64,000 nt of DNA from Clostridiales bacterium UBA5888 (GTDB taxonomy: Bacteria; Bacillota; Clostridia; Oscillospirales; Oscillospiraceae), in the NCBI GenBank assembly GCA_002431965.1, contig DJEW01000016.1:43827-107826 (forward strand), written 5' to 3'. Position numbers and translations under genes: made by a program. Numbering within the stretch: position 1 is the stretch's first letter; each line of letters starts with the position of its first letter. Under the pieces are notes generated by a model, which searched no databases, was not told where the DNA came from, and saw only the letters and a list, made by a program, of their open reading frames with translations. Positions 36,779 to 46,261 of this stretch are shown piece by piece.

Positions 36779-37698
36779 TCGCCGGTTTTTATGCTGTGAC
36801 CGCGCAGGAAATCCGCCGCGCTCATGCGCTTTTTACCGGAGGATTGAAGCTCGGTTATCATAACGGTCTCTCCGCCTCCGCAGGCGACTTCAATGCCCGC
36901 TTTGCCGGTGCTGACAACCGTGCCGGGCGCTTTGTCCGTATGCGTATGCGTGTACTCAGCTGCAAATATCTTATACACCGTGCCGTCAAGCTCCGCCGTT
37001 GCGACAGGCCATGGCTGAAGCCCGTATATCCACTTGATAACGCCGCGCGCGTCTCGTGTCCAGTCAATTGGAGAGTCGCTCTTCTCCAGCAATCTTACGT
37101 AGCTTGCTTTGGAATTATCCTGCGCCGTGCGCGGTGCAATGCCCGCATCAATGTCGCGCAAGGTTTTGACAAGAAGGTTCGCTCCCATGACCTTGAGCCG
37201 GTCAAAAAGCTCGCCGGATGTTTCAAACTCGCCTATTTCAGTCTGAGCAGTATATATGACATCGCCAGTGTCCATCTCGCTTGCAAGATACATCGTGCTC
37301 ACGCCGGTGACCCTGTCGCCGTTCAGCACCGCCCACTGTATGGGCGCGGCGCCGCGATACTTCGGCAGAAGTGAACCGTGAACGTTTACAGCACCGTACC
37401 TTGGCACGGCAAGAATATCATCAGGCAGAATACGCCCGTAGGCGACGACGACGAGAATATCAGGCTTAAGGCTCTTTACAGCTTCAAGCGCCGTTCCGTC
37501 GCGCATCTTGACCGGCTGAAAAACAGGCAGCGAGTTTGCAAGCGCCAGCTCTTTCACCGGGGAATAAGTCAGCTCCATCCCGCGGCCCTTCGGCTTATCC
37601 GGCTGGGTAAACACGCCGACAACGTCGAACCTATCATCCAAAAGCTTTTTCAGGGACGCCGCCGCAAAATCCGGCGTACCCATAAAAACAATACGCAT
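36775..37698 (-). CDS. fmt: Methionyl-tRNA formyltransferase
   Basis: A 307-residue enzyme that formylates initiator Met-tRNA with 10-formyl-tetrahydrofolate. MRIVFMGTPDFAAASLKKLL, NVHGSLLPKYRGAAPIQWAV (catalytic Asn-His region) and MDTGDVIYTAQTEI are diagnostic. It overlaps def by one base (TAATG) and is coupled to rsmB at its end, the standard def-fmt-rsmB order. Confidence 0.97.
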   Translation of the reverse strand: MRIVFMGTPDFAAASLKKLLDDRFDVVGVFTQPDKPKGRGMELTYSPVKELALANSLPVFQPVKMRDGTALEAVKSLKPDILVVVAYGRILPDDILAVPRYGAVNVHGSLLPKYRGAAPIQWAVLNGDRVTGVSTMYLASEMDTGDVIYTAQTEIGEFETSGELFDRLKVMGANLLVKTLRDIDAGIAPRTAQDNSKASYVRLLEKSDSPIDWTRDARGVIKWIYGLQPWPVATAELDGTVYKIFAAEYTHTHTDKAPGTVVSTGKAGIEVACGGGETVMITELQSSGKKRMSAADFLRGHSIKTGD

Positions 37699-38198
37699 TA
37701 TTTTTCCTCTCCGCTCGTTATCTCGTCCTCGCTGAGCATACGCTCACACTTTGAGGTGAAAACGATGCCGTTCAGATGATCGATCTCATGGCAGAAGCAG
37801 CGTGCCGTCAGCCCGTCGCCCTCAACCTCAAACCACTCTCCGTCGCGGTTCTGCGCGCGCACCTTCACATGCATCGGGCGCTTGACGATGCCGTACTCGC
37901 CCGGAACGCTCAGGCAGCCCTCTGCGCCCTCCTGCTCGCCCGAAGCTTCAAGTATCTCCGGATTTATAAGCTCAATGACGTATTCCTCTTCGCCCTCCGG
38001 AACGTTCGTTTCAACCACGAGCACGGCACGGCGAAGTATGCCGACCTGAGGCGCGGCAAGACCGACCCCGCCCGCATCTGCAAGCGTTTCGTTCATATCG
38101 TCAAGAAGCTGATGCAGTCTGTTGTTGAAATCCGTGACCGTGCGGCTGGTTTTATACAGCGTCGGGTCTTCTTTAGTAAGTATGTTTCTCAGTGCCAT
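37698..38198 (-). CDS. def: Peptide deformylase
   Basis: A 166-residue metal hydrolase that removes formyl groups from nascent proteins. All three motifs are present: GVGLAAPQVG, EGCLSVP and HEIDH. The ATG at 38198 has GGAG six bases ahead; the frame is open upstream for 48 more codons that overlap the end of priA and look unlike the family, so the shorter form is right. Confidence 0.96.
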   Translation of the reverse strand: MALRNILTKEDPTLYKTSRTVTDFNNRLHQLLDDMNETLADAGGVGLAAPQVGILRRAVLVVETNVPEGEEEYVIELINPEILEASGEQEGAEGCLSVPGEYGIVKRPMHVKVRAQNRDGEWFEVEGDGLTARCFCHEIDHLNGIVFTSKCERMLSEDEITSGEEK

Positions 38199-38229
38199 TT
38201 CTTTCTCCTGTATGAAAAATAATTTGTTT

Positions 38230-40479
38230 TCAGTCTGCCGGGTCATTATCGGCGTAGACGGATACGCCCTTAAAGCGCTTGTCCGTGCTGCAAACTGTGA
38301 CGATCTGCGATATATACGCGCGTATATTTTTATCGGAGGCACAGCATAAATTCACCCTGTAGCGAAAGCGGTTGTTGACTTTCACGACCGACAGCGGCGT
38401 AGGACCGAGGGTGATGCAGTCGTTCCGTCCTTGCAGGACAGTGTCAAAAAAGCTGCGTATATACCGGCACGTTCCTACGACCTGCTCTTCATCCGCACCT
38501 GAAGCCGTGACGGCAAAAAGCGTTGTGAACGGCGGAAGATCGTGCAGCCTGCGAAGCTCAAGCTCCGTGCGGTAAAAATCTTCATAATCCTGCCGAGCCG
38601 CCTGAAGGATAGTCTCGTTATCAGGCGTGAAGGTCTGTATAACGGCGCGCCCCGGCTTAGCTCCGCGCCCGCTGCGCCCTACGACCTGTGTAATGAGCGA
38701 AAACGTGCGCTCCCCTGCGCGGTAATCACCGGCATAGAGACTTTGGTCGGCGGAAATAACGCCCACAAGCGTCACATTTTCAAAATTCAGCCCCTTTGTG
38801 ACCATCTGCGTTCCGACAAGTATCGGTATGTTCTCTTCCCGGAAACGATTGAAAAGCTGCTCATGCGAACCGACCGGCGCGACCGAATCTGTGTCCATGC
38901 GCAAAACAGCCGTTCCCGGGAACAGCTCTTCCAGCTCCTCCACGACCGCCTGCGTGCCTGCGCCGACGAAGCTGAGACGGCCGCCGCAGTCGGGGCAGGC
39001 TTCGTCCAGCCAGCGGGAATATCCGCAGTAGTGACACATCAGGCGCTTATTGGAGCTGTGATATGTCAGCGACACACTGCATCGCGGGCATTTGTATGTG
39101 TAGCCGCATTCCACGCAGCTAATAAGCTTATTGGTTCCACGGCGGTTAAGAAACAGTATGCTCTGCTCGCCGCGGGAAATATTCTCAGCCAGCTCATCAC
39201 GCAAAAATGAGCTGATATTGCCGCCGTTTCCGCGGCGAAGCTCACGCTTCATGTCAACGATGCGCACCTCCGGGAGGCGCATCTCATTGTATCGGGAGCT
39301 GAGCCTGAAGTAGCTGTATTTCCCCGCATCCGCGCTGTAACGTGTGACTATATCAGGCGTGGCAGAGCCGAGGACAAGCAGGCATTCTGCCTTTGTGCAT
39401 CGGAATTTTGCGATGTCGCGCGCATTGTATCTCGGATCGTTCTCGGATTTATATGTCTCCTCCTGCTCCTCGTCTATGATGATGAGACCAAGACTGCCCA
39501 CAGGCGCAAATATTGCGCTGCGCGTGCCGACGACAACATGCGCTTTTCCCTGCTTTATACGCTTCCACTCGTCATAGCGTTCGCCGGTGGAAAGGCTGCT
39601 GTGCAGCACGGCGATCTCGTCGCCAAAATGAGAAGAGAACGTTCTGAGCATCTGCGGCGTAAGCGCGATCTCCGGAACGAGGAGGATAGCGGAGCGCCCC
39701 ATGTCAAGGCAGCGGCTGATAAGATGAATGTACACACTCGTCTTCCCGCTGCCGGTCACGCCGTGCAAAAGCGCCGCATGCGCCGCGCCGCAGGTCTCCA
39801 GCGCGTTCAGACCGTTGAACGCCTGCTGCTGCTCGGCATTCAATGTGGGAAGCGCTTCAAGCTCGCCGGCATATACCTCAGGGCGGCGGAACACCTCCCT
39901 TTGCGTGAACTCCACAAGTCCCGCCTTTTCCAGCGCTTTCAGCGCCGCGCGCTTTGCCCCGGTGTGACACAGCAGATCGCTCGACGGCAGAGCCTCGAAT
40001 GAGCACAGCATTTCAAGCAGCGCCGCCTGCTGCGGGGCGCGGCGGCGCTTTGCCTCTGCCGCAGCGGCGGCGTCAGCTACCGGCACACACAGCCGCGACA
40101 TCTCAATGGTCTTGTCCTTAACGCGGCGCTTGCCGTCGTCGCCAAGCCACAGCCCCGCCGGCAGCATAGCGCGTACAGCAGAATACACCGTGCAGAAAAA
40201 ACGGTCATGCATGAAAAGCGCAAGCTTTATCATGTCCGCGCTCAGCACCGGCGCTGCATCCGTCACAGAAATTATGGGCTTGGCTTTTTCGTAATCGCTC
40301 CGCTCCGTCACAGCCAGAACAAATCCCTCGCTGCGCCGGTTTCCTTTGCCGAACGGCACGTACACACGCATACCGGGCTGAATAAGCCCGACCAGTTCCT
40401 CCGGTATAAGATAGTCATATGGGCGGTCTATCCAATATGTTGCGGCAGAAACCGCAATTTTAGCATATCTAACGGTCAA
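38230..40479 (-). CDS. priA: Primosomal protein N' (replication restart helicase)
   Basis: A 749-residue helicase that reloads the replication machinery at stalled forks. The 3'-DNA-binding N-terminus (YWIDRPYDYLIPEEL), Walker A HGVTGSGKTSVYIHL, IDEEQEETYKSENDPRYNARD and the zinc-binding insert CVECGYTYKCPRCSVSL with CHYCG and CPDCGG are clear, as is the motif VVGRSGRGAKPGRAVIQT. Translation begins at TTG, with GAGGTGAG about ten bases before it. Confidence 0.96.
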   Translation of the reverse strand: MTVRYAKIAVSAATYWIDRPYDYLIPEELVGLIQPGMRVYVPFGKGNRRSEGFVLAVTERSDYEKAKPIISVTDAAPVLSADMIKLALFMHDRFFCTVYSAVRAMLPAGLWLGDDGKRRVKDKTIEMSRLCVPVADAAAAAEAKRRRAPQQAALLEMLCSFEALPSSDLLCHTGAKRAALKALEKAGLVEFTQREVFRRPEVYAGELEALPTLNAEQQQAFNGLNALETCGAAHAALLHGVTGSGKTSVYIHLISRCLDMGRSAILLVPEIALTPQMLRTFSSHFGDEIAVLHSSLSTGERYDEWKRIKQGKAHVVVGTRSAIFAPVGSLGLIIIDEEQEETYKSENDPRYNARDIAKFRCTKAECLLVLGSATPDIVTRYSADAGKYSYFRLSSRYNEMRLPEVRIVDMKRELRRGNGGNISSFLRDELAENISRGEQSILFLNRRGTNKLISCVECGYTYKCPRCSVSLTYHSSNKRLMCHYCGYSRWLDEACPDCGGRLSFVGAGTQAVVEELEELFPGTAVLRMDTDSVAPVGSHEQLFNRFREENIPILVGTQMVTKGLNFENVTLVGVISADQSLYAGDYRAGERTFSLITQVVGRSGRGAKPGRAVIQTFTPDNETILQAARQDYEDFYRTELELRRLHDLPPFTTLFAVTASGADEEQVVGTCRYIRSFFDTVLQGRNDCITLGPTPLSVVKVNNRFRYRVNLCCASDKNIRAYISQIVTVCSTDKRFKGVSVYADNDPAD

Positions 40480-40512
40480 TGCGGTTTCTCACCTCTTTGC
40501 AAAATAAAATAT

Positions 40513-40537
40513 ATAAGCGGGGTGAGGCCCCGCTTAT
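40513..40537 (-). terminator. Terminator after rpoZ
   Basis: ATAAGCGGGG pairs with CCCCGCTTAT (10 bp, 5-base loop); on the minus strand ATATTTTATTTT follows. It starts three bases after the rpoZ stop and separates rpoZ from priA. Confidence 0.8.
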
Positions 40538-40539
40538 GA

Positions 40540-40728
40540 TCACTTTATTGTGAGCTTGCCGGTGTAGACCTCGTCAATGGCGGCAGAGACAGGCTTTTTA
40601 TCAAGAGGTATCTGCTCTTCCTCGGCCTCTGCGGCTATCTGCCGCGCGCGTCTGGCAACAAGGTTGACAAGCTGATAACGGCTGCCTATTTTTTCAACAA
40701 GCTCTGCAACGGGGGGATATAGCATCAT
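40540..40728 (-). CDS. rpoZ: RNA polymerase omega subunit
   Basis: A 62-residue omega subunit, which helps assemble RNA polymerase by binding beta-prime. MLYPPVAELVEKIGSRYQLVNLVARRARQI is the typical omega start. It follows gmk by about 70 AT-rich bases, the common gmk-rpoZ order. GGAGA lies nine bases before the first of two adjacent ATG codons. Confidence 0.92.
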   Translation of the reverse strand: MMLYPPVAELVEKIGSRYQLVNLVARRARQIAAEAEEEQIPLDKKPVSAAIDEVYTGKLTIK

Positions 40729-40798
40729 GGTAATTGTTCTCCATTCTTCTGCCGTAGGCAGAAATTATTGTAATATTATTAAGTTTTATATTATTAAA

Positions 40799-41401
40799 TT
40801 AAACGGGATTTGTCAAAAGCTCTTTACGTCCGGCGGCACGGCAGCGCTCGGCAGTCATGATGGCAGAAAGCTCAGATGCAGCTTTGTCGGCATCGTCGTT
40901 AACGATGATGTAATCATAAAAGTCCGCCTCCTGATACTCCTGTCTGGCGCGGATGAGACGCGCCTCAACGGCGCGCGCGGTGTCCGTCCCGCGTGATTCC
41001 AAGCGGCGCTTCAGCTCGTCCAGTGACGGCGGAATGATAAACACCTTGACGGCATCCGGCATTTTCTCGCTGACCTGGCGCGCCCCCTGAACCTCAATGT
41101 CTAGTATGACATCCACACCCTCGTTGAGCTTCTGCTCAACATATGAGCGCGGTGTTCCATAACTGTTCGCAACGTACTCGGCGTGCTCCAAAAGCTCGTC
41201 ATTCTCGACCATCTCTTTGAAGCGGTCAAGGTCAACAAAAAAATACTCCTTGCCGTCAACCTCACCGGGGCGCGGCTTGCGCGTTGTCACCGACGTGGAA
41301 AAGCACACATTGTCGCGCGCTTCTATCGCCTTGAACACGACCGTGCTCTTGCCCGCGCCGGACGGTCCGGAGATGACAATAAGCTTCCCTTTTTCATTCA
41401 T
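40799..41401 (-). CDS. gmk: Guanylate kinase
   Basis: A 200-residue enzyme that phosphorylates GMP to GDP. P-loop [11 protein letters not shown] near the start, then [20 protein letters not shown] (GMP binding) and [13 protein letters not shown]. The ATG at 41401, nine bases after GGGAGG, overlaps the end of remA by eight bases; a longer frame is less likely. Confidence 0.96.
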   Translation of the reverse strand: MNEKGKLIVISGPSGAGKSTVVFKAIEARDNVCFSTSVTTRKPRPGEVDGKEYFFVDLDRFKEMVENDELLEHAEYVANSYGTPRSYVEQKLNEGVDVILDIEVQGARQVSEKMPDAVKVFIIPPSLDELKRRLESRGTDTARAVEARLIRARQEYQEADFYDYIIVNDDADKAASELSAIMTAERCRAAGRKELLTNPV

Positions 41402-41660
41402 TTCCTGTATCCTCCCTACCATCATTTATATCCTCGATCCTTGCTGCCAGAGTTTCCGGCTGCATTGCTGAGAGTATGACGTTGCCGCTGTCCATCACTA
41501 TAACTGCCCGTGTGCTGCGTCCAAAGGATGCGTCTATCAGCAGTCCGCGCTCACGCACGTCCTGTATCATGCGCTTTATCGGGGCCGACTCCGGGCTGAC
41601 GATGGAGATTATACGCTCGCACGAGACGAGATTGCCGAATCCTATATTAACAAGCTTCAT
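41394..41660 (-). CDS. remA: RemA-like regulator (DUF370)
   Basis: An 88-residue DNA-binding protein of the RemA/DUF370 family. [20 protein letters not shown] and [24 protein letters not shown] are nearly invariant. In Bacillus, RemA activates biofilm matrix and osmoprotection genes as a multimer; in Clostridia its targets are mostly unknown. The gene order yicC-remA-gmk-rpoZ is conserved in Firmicutes. Confidence 0.92.
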   Translation of the reverse strand: MKLVNIGFGNLVSCERIISIVSPESAPIKRMIQDVRERGLLIDASFGRSTRAVIVMDSGNVILSAMQPETLAARIEDINDGREDTGNE

Positions 41661-41667
41661 GGCTCTC

Positions 41668-42546
41668 TCACTCGATGTTCTGTATCTGCTCACGTATTTT
41701 TTCTATCTCAGACTTGAGATCCACAACGATGTGGGCGATATCAGAGTTCTGGCATTTTGAACCGATGGTATTTGCCTCGCGGTTGAATTCCTGAATGAGA
41801 AAATCTATCTTTCTGCCTGTGGGTGAGCTGCCGTTTATCATCCCTGTCAGCTGAGACATATGGCTGCGCAGTCTGACAGTCTCCTCATCAACGGCAATGT
41901 GGTCGGCAAAGATTGCGGCTTCGGCAAGTATACGGTTTTCATCTATCCCTGCCGAGCCGAGCACCTCCGACATTTTCTGTTCAAGACGTGCGCGGTACTC
42001 TGCCACGGTTCTGGGCGCTTCGCGTTCCACCTTTGTAACGAGCGCGTCTATCGTGCGGATACGGTTCAGCACATCATAGCGGAGCTTTTCACCCTCGCGC
42101 AAACGCATAGCGTCAAAGTCGGCAAGCGCTGCCTCGGTTATGCGCGTAACGGCGGCAGAGATCTCTTCCGTGTCGAGATCCTTTTTCTCAACACTCAGCA
42201 CGTCGGGAAAGCGGCTGACCGCAAGCGCGGTAAGGTCATTGGGCAGCGAATACTCTGCCGAAATGTGGCGCACGGCGTCAATATAGCCTTTCAAAAGCGG
42301 TTCGTTGACCTTTACGGTCATATCATCCGCCGCGGAGGAATCGACCGTAACGTATACGTCCACCTTTCCTCGGCTTATGTGAGCCTGCACTGCGGACTTG
42401 ACGGCATCCTCCGCAAAGAGAAAGCTGCGCGGTAAGCGCACGGAAGTGTCAAGATAACGGTTATTGACGCTTTTAAGCTCAACGGAAATGTCAAGCCCCG
42501 CTGCCTGTCCTTTTGCACTGCCGTAACCGGTCATGCTTTTAATCAT
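41668..42546 (-). CDS. yicC: YicC/YloC family endoribonuclease
   Basis: A 292-residue protein of the YicC family. It starts [12 protein letters not shown], contains [19 protein letters not shown] and SRGKVDVYV, and ends with the conserved block [23 protein letters not shown]. Family members are endoribonucleases implicated in RNA turnover. The start overlaps the rseC-like stop by eight bases; the end is seven bases from remA. Confidence 0.93.
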   Translation of the reverse strand: MIKSMTGYGSAKGQAAGLDISVELKSVNNRYLDTSVRLPRSFLFAEDAVKSAVQAHISRGKVDVYVTVDSSAADDMTVKVNEPLLKGYIDAVRHISAEYSLPNDLTALAVSRFPDVLSVEKKDLDTEEISAAVTRITEAALADFDAMRLREGEKLRYDVLNRIRTIDALVTKVEREAPRTVAEYRARLEQKMSEVLGSAGIDENRILAEAAIFADHIAVDEETVRLRSHMSQLTGMINGSSPTGRKIDFLIQEFNREANTIGSKCQNSDIAHIVVDLKSEIEKIREQIQNIE

Positions 42547-42961
42547 CCTGCATATCCTCGCATATTTTAATTATATTAAAATCAATGGATTTTGTCTTCT
42601 TGTTGCGCTGAGTGCGGATAAGGATAAAGCCGCTGACGAGAAGCGAAACGAAGCTGACAAGGATGCATACACCTTCTGCCGCGCCAAGCGCCGCTGCCGC
42701 GGCATAAGCCGCGACGAACAGCACCAGCGGCATAACGTAGACCAGAAATGCCGCATTGAATATCACGGATGTGCGGCTTTCTATCACGACGCGCTGTCCG
42801 GGCTTTGCATTTACAAGATTTTTGGCGGCTGTTTTCATTTCGCGCTCATACATGCAGCCCTCGCAGCTGCTGCAGCTCCCGCCGCAGGCTGTCTGCCGCA
42901 TGACGGCAACCTCCGCCATACCGTTTGGCAGAAGCTTTGTTACTATGCCTTCATTTGTCAT
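42539..42961 (-). CDS. SoxR-reducing system RseC family protein
   Basis: A 140-residue membrane protein: a cytoplasmic N-terminal Cys cluster (Cys26, Cys30, Cys33, Cys36 in CGGSCSSCEGC), then two membrane segments near residues 68-85 and 93-112, and a basic tail. The family occurs in Rnf electron-transport contexts in Proteobacteria and widely in anaerobic Firmicutes, where its role is undefined; the cysteines may bind an iron-sulfur centre. Here it lies between cdaR and yicC, four bases after cdaR ends. Confidence 0.82.
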   Translation of the reverse strand: MTNEGIVTKLLPNGMAEVAVMRQTACGGSCSSCEGCMYEREMKTAAKNLVNAKPGQRVVIESRTSVIFNAAFLVYVMPLVLFVAAYAAAAALGAAEGVCILVSFVSLLVSGFILIRTQRNKKTKSIDFNIIKICEDMQDD

Positions 42962-42964
42962 TTG

Positions 42965-44200
42965 TTATGTCTTCCTTATTTCAATGGAGATCGTGTTCTG
43001 ACCGATTGCGCCCACATCTGTGAAGCCGTCAACGACAATCTTCACATTCGGCATAAACTGCCCCGTGGATTCTTTATAATCTGTCAGATCGGCGACTGCA
43101 CGGATATTGTCGCCCTTGAGCTGATCAAGCTGCTCCGGCGTACCGCGGATTACGACATCAATGCTCTCGGAGATTATATCCGCCTCGTACCCTTCGGTGA
43201 CATTGGTGCAGGAAATATTTTTCACCTTGAATGTGCGCGTCTCAAGACCCACTATCTCGACCGTGACCTTTGCCTCCGTCACACCGGTGAGGTTATTCAT
43301 ATCATTATCAATGGGAATAGTATATGTCTGACTGAAGGTTTTTTCAAAATCGGAAAGATCAATGGTGTCGAGCACTATTTTGTTCATGCCGGTGAGGATT
43401 GCAGAATCACCTGCGAGCGTGATGCTGTCAGGCTCAACCTTGATCTTGGTGTTTGCCTTTGTCGCACCCGCGCCTTCTATAATATCGACCGAGAGCGGCA
43501 CTTCCTTGACGAGAAGCAGAGGCAGCGTCGCTGTGACAACATCCTCCGAGCAGGTCAGCCCAACCGTAGAGCACTCCTCCCCGTTCTCGTTCATAAGCGT
43601 GAAGCCGGTCTCCACCTTATAGGTGCTGTCCACATTTTCTTTGCCGAACGTGACCCACGCATACGCCACATCCTTGAGATTTGCATCTGCGCCGGAGACG
43701 GTAATTGTGGACGGCTCAAACACCGGGGTTTCCGCAGTATAGCCTTCCGCAAGCGAACCGTCAAAGCTGCCTCGCACCTGCACGGTCTTTGTATTGAGCG
43801 GTGAGACCATGAAGCTTATTGTGCTGGGGCTTTTGTTGGAATCGTTGATATTTGTCGTGTCCGTCCCGTCAGGGTATGAAATATAATATTGCTGCGTAGT
43901 ATATGCCGCGCGTGAGAGCTTACTCACATCCACGCAGGCCTTGAGATCGGATGCATCAAGCCCGGCAACAATGCGGCGCGGTCCGGTAATGCGCACGGTG
44001 ACGGTCGAGGTGTCCAGATCAGTAATGACCATGTTTTTGCTTTCGCGCAGAGTACTCTCGCCCACAAGCTCTACCTCTACGCCATAAAACGTCTGGCTGA
44101 ATTCGGTGGACTGCATACTCGTGACATACACCCATATGGCAAGCGAGGCGAGCAGCGACACGATCATCCAGAAAGCGCGGCTGTCATATAGTTTCTTCAT
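42965..44200 (-). CDS. cdaR: CdaR, regulator of c-di-AMP synthesis (YbbR repeats)
   Basis: A 411-residue protein with one N-terminal membrane anchor (MIVSLLASLAIWVYVTSM) and about four external YbbR repeats, the typical CdaR layout. CdaR binds and tunes the membrane diadenylate cyclase CdaA, whose gene overlaps this one. I favour ATG 44200 (KKLYDSRAFW start); an in-frame ATG at 44218 inside cdaA is possible and neither ribosome site is strong. Confidence 0.9.
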   Translation of the reverse strand: MKKLYDSRAFWMIVSLLASLAIWVYVTSMQSTEFSQTFYGVEVELVGESTLRESKNMVITDLDTSTVTVRITGPRRIVAGLDASDLKACVDVSKLSRAAYTTQQYYISYPDGTDTTNINDSNKSPSTISFMVSPLNTKTVQVRGSFDGSLAEGYTAETPVFEPSTITVSGADANLKDVAYAWVTFGKENVDSTYKVETGFTLMNENGEECSTVGLTCSEDVVTATLPLLLVKEVPLSVDIIEGAGATKANTKIKVEPDSITLAGDSAILTGMNKIVLDTIDLSDFEKTFSQTYTIPIDNDMNNLTGVTEAKVTVEIVGLETRTFKVKNISCTNVTEGYEADIISESIDVVIRGTPEQLDQLKGDNIRAVADLTDYKESTGQFMPNVKIVVDGFTDVGAIGQNTISIEIRKT

Positions 44201-45074
44201 CGTGCTTGTCTTCCCCATTCTTCTTTACCGGATTGATGTTCAAACGTTTCTTAAGATGGCTGATAAAGCCGCCGCGGTTGTCCTCATCGGCGCGTATAAG
44301 TTCGGAATGGAGCACGGCGTTCAGACGCTCCGGCGTCAGATGGCGCTTTAGCATACCGTCGATCGCCACAGACACCGCGCCGGTTTCCTCCGAAACTATC
44401 ACAACGACCGCATCGGAATTTTCACTCATGCCGATTCCCGCACGGTGGCGCATGCCGAGATCCTTGCTGAGATTCGTCAGTTGGGTCAGCGGCAGGACGC
44501 ATCCCGCCGCGGCAATCCTTGCGCCGCGTATGACCACTGCGCCGTCGTGCAGGGGCGCTTTGTTGAAGAATATGTTCTTCAACAGCTCGGCAGAGACATC
44601 GGCGTTGATGACCGTGCCTGTGCTCATGATATGCGTAAGGTTTACGCTGCGCTCAAAGATTATGAGCGCGCCCGTCCGGGATGCGGACATATCGCTGCAC
44701 GCCTGCACGGTTTGAATGATCGCTTCCTCAAGCGCGGTGCTGCCAGCAGCCTTGCCGTTTGAAAATGTGCTGCCCATGCGTTCCAGCAATCGTCTCAGCT
44801 CCGGCTGGAAAAGAATCAGAAGCGCAATGAGCCCCAGTTCAAACGCCTTGCGCAGAAGATAGTTTATCATCGTTAGATGAAACAGATCGCTCAGCAAAAA
44901 CGCCGCAAGAATAAGCACTATGCCCTTAGCAAGGTTATATGAGTTTGTTTTTCTGACGAACCATATTGATTTATAGAGAAGATAGGCGACGATTATAATA
45001 TCTATAAAGTCGGATACACCGATCGTCATGAGATATTTTGTCGCTTTCTCAAAGGCGCTGCTGATTACTTCCAT
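44184..45074 (-). CDS. cdaA: Diadenylate cyclase CdaA
   Basis: A 296-residue membrane enzyme that makes cyclic di-AMP, which controls potassium and osmolyte balance and wall integrity. Three N-terminal membrane segments are followed by LFQPELRRLLERMG and the DAC domain with the catalytic DGA of APLHDGAVVI and the RHR of GMRHRAGIGMSE. It is the promoter-proximal gene of the run cdaA-cdaR-rseC-yicC-remA-gmk-rpoZ; glmM, the usual third gene, is absent here. Confidence 0.96.
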   Translation of the reverse strand: MEVISSAFEKATKYLMTIGVSDFIDIIIVAYLLYKSIWFVRKTNSYNLAKGIVLILAAFLLSDLFHLTMINYLLRKAFELGLIALLILFQPELRRLLERMGSTFSNGKAAGSTALEEAIIQTVQACSDMSASRTGALIIFERSVNLTHIMSTGTVINADVSAELLKNIFFNKAPLHDGAVVIRGARIAAAGCVLPLTQLTNLSKDLGMRHRAGIGMSENSDAVVVIVSEETGAVSVAIDGMLKRHLTPERLNAVLHSELIRADEDNRGGFISHLKKRLNINPVKKNGEDKHDEETI

Positions 45075-45108
45075 GCAAGGTTTCCCCGTTCGTTAGTCTT
45101 ATCAAGTA

Positions 45109-45137
45109 ATTATAATCCAAAGCGGCAAAAAAGGCAA
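45109..45137 (-). promoter_or_regulatory. Sigma-A promoter of cdaA operon
   Basis: TTGCCT (45132-45137) and TATAAT (45109-45114) on the minus strand, 17-base spacer, about 35 bases before cdaA. Confidence 0.75.
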
Positions 45138-45142
45138 CAGGT

Positions 45143-46261
45143 TTAAACGCTCTTTGTATTTAAAATATCTTTTAATATTTCTGCTGCTTCGGCTACCTGG
45201 TCTTCGGTGGTAAACGGTGAAAAGCTGAAGCGCACGGTTCCCGTTGTGAGCGTCCCCGCGCTCATATGCGCACGCGGCGCGCAGTGCAGACCGGCGCGCA
45301 CACACACGCCGCGCACGGAGAGCCTTTCCGCCAGCTCCTCGCAGCCCATGCCGGCGGCACGCACGGACAGCACGCCGCACTGCGTCTCACCGGTGAATAA
45401 TTCCAGTCCGTCCGTTCCTTCAAGCGCGGCTCTCATGCGCCGCAGCAAAAGCGCTTCATGCCGGTATATGTTCTCGCGTCCGCGCGTTTTTATATACTCC
45501 ATCCCCGCGCGAAGCCCGGCAATGCCGCAGACGTTGTGCGTTCCCGCCTCCAGTCTGTCTGGCAGATAGTCCGGCATATGCTGCTCTATGCTGTCTGAAC
45601 CCGAGCCGCCATGCAAAAGCGGAACGGCATCTCCGCGGCAGAGCAGTATACCCGTGCCCTGCGGTCCAAAAAGCGCCTTGTGCCCCGGCATGGCAACGAA
45701 GTCTGCATGAAGACGCTGAAAATCCACATCCAGCACACCCGCCGCCTGCGACGCATCGACAATGTAAGGCACTCCCCGCGCACGGCACATTTCGCCTATC
45801 TCATAGACGGGCAGAATATATCCGAACACATTGGACACATATGTGCACACCACAAGCTCCGCACCGCGTATTTTCGCTTCAAAATCCGTGAGAGTATCCG
45901 CAGTGTCAAATAGCCGCGTGCCCGCAGGGCAAATATCCGCACCTATCGCCGCGAGGGGCCGGGTGACGGAATTATGCTCAAACCCGCTTATTACCACGCG
46001 CATACCCGCCTTCGCGACGGATTTGATTGCTATATTCAGCGCGTGAGTGGCGTTGGCGGTGAACACCACGCCCGTGCTGTCCTCTGCATGGAACAGCTCT
46101 GCCGCCGTCTCGCGGGCGGCGTAAACCTCCTCTGCGGCGCGCAGCGCAGGCAAATGGCCGCCCCTGCCGGGGCTGGCCATTGTGCGCATGGCGCTGACAA
46201 CTGCGTGCTCCACGCAGGCTGGTTTTATAAGACTGGTTGCCGCACTGTCAAGATATATCAT
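45143..46261 (-). CDS. Cysteine desulfurase-like aminotransferase class V
   Basis: A 372-residue PLP enzyme. MIYLDSAATSLIKP starts it; FTANATHALNIAIK, HNSVTRPL, DASQAAGVLDVDFQ, the PLP lysine in MPGHKALFGPQGTG, and the active cysteine in RAGLHCAP (about residue 323) are as in group II cysteine desulfurases, which take sulfur or selenium from cysteine or selenocysteine. No iscU or suf scaffold is next to it. It is translationally coupled (ATGA) to a DUF3343 gene, so sulfur or selenium may be passed to that small protein. Confidence 0.87.
   Translation of the reverse strand: MIYLDSAATSLIKPACVEHAVVSAMRTMASPGRGGHLPALRAAEEVYAARETAAELFHAEDSTGVVFTANATHALNIAIKSVAKAGMRVVISGFEHNSVTRPLAAIGADICPAGTRLFDTADTLTDFEAKIRGAELVVCTYVSNVFGYILPVYEIGEMCRARGVPYIVDASQAAGVLDVDFQRLHADFVAMPGHKALFGPQGTGILLCRGDAVPLLHGGSGSDSIEQHMPDYLPDRLEAGTHNVCGIAGLRAGMEYIKTRGRENIYRHEALLLRRMRAALEGTDGLELFTGETQCGVLSVRAAGMGCEELAERLSVRGVCVRAGLHCAPRAHMSAGTLTTGTVRFSFSPFTTEDQVAEAAEILKDILNTKSV

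Noticed and set aside
40747..40763. TTCTGCC/GGCAGAA hairpin between gmk and rpoZ as a terminator
   Set aside because: No T run follows on the minus strand and the stem is short; it precedes the rpoZ ribosome site, so at most it is a leader structure.
42533..43804. A 423-codon open frame on the plus strand
   Set aside because: Antisense to rseC and cdaR; composition rich in His, Arg and Cys as expected of a shadow frame.
45521..45545. Third copy of the 24-base repeat inside the desulfurase gene
   Set aside because: The similarity is broken and the bases encode the conserved desulfurase segment HNVCGIAGL, so it is chance.
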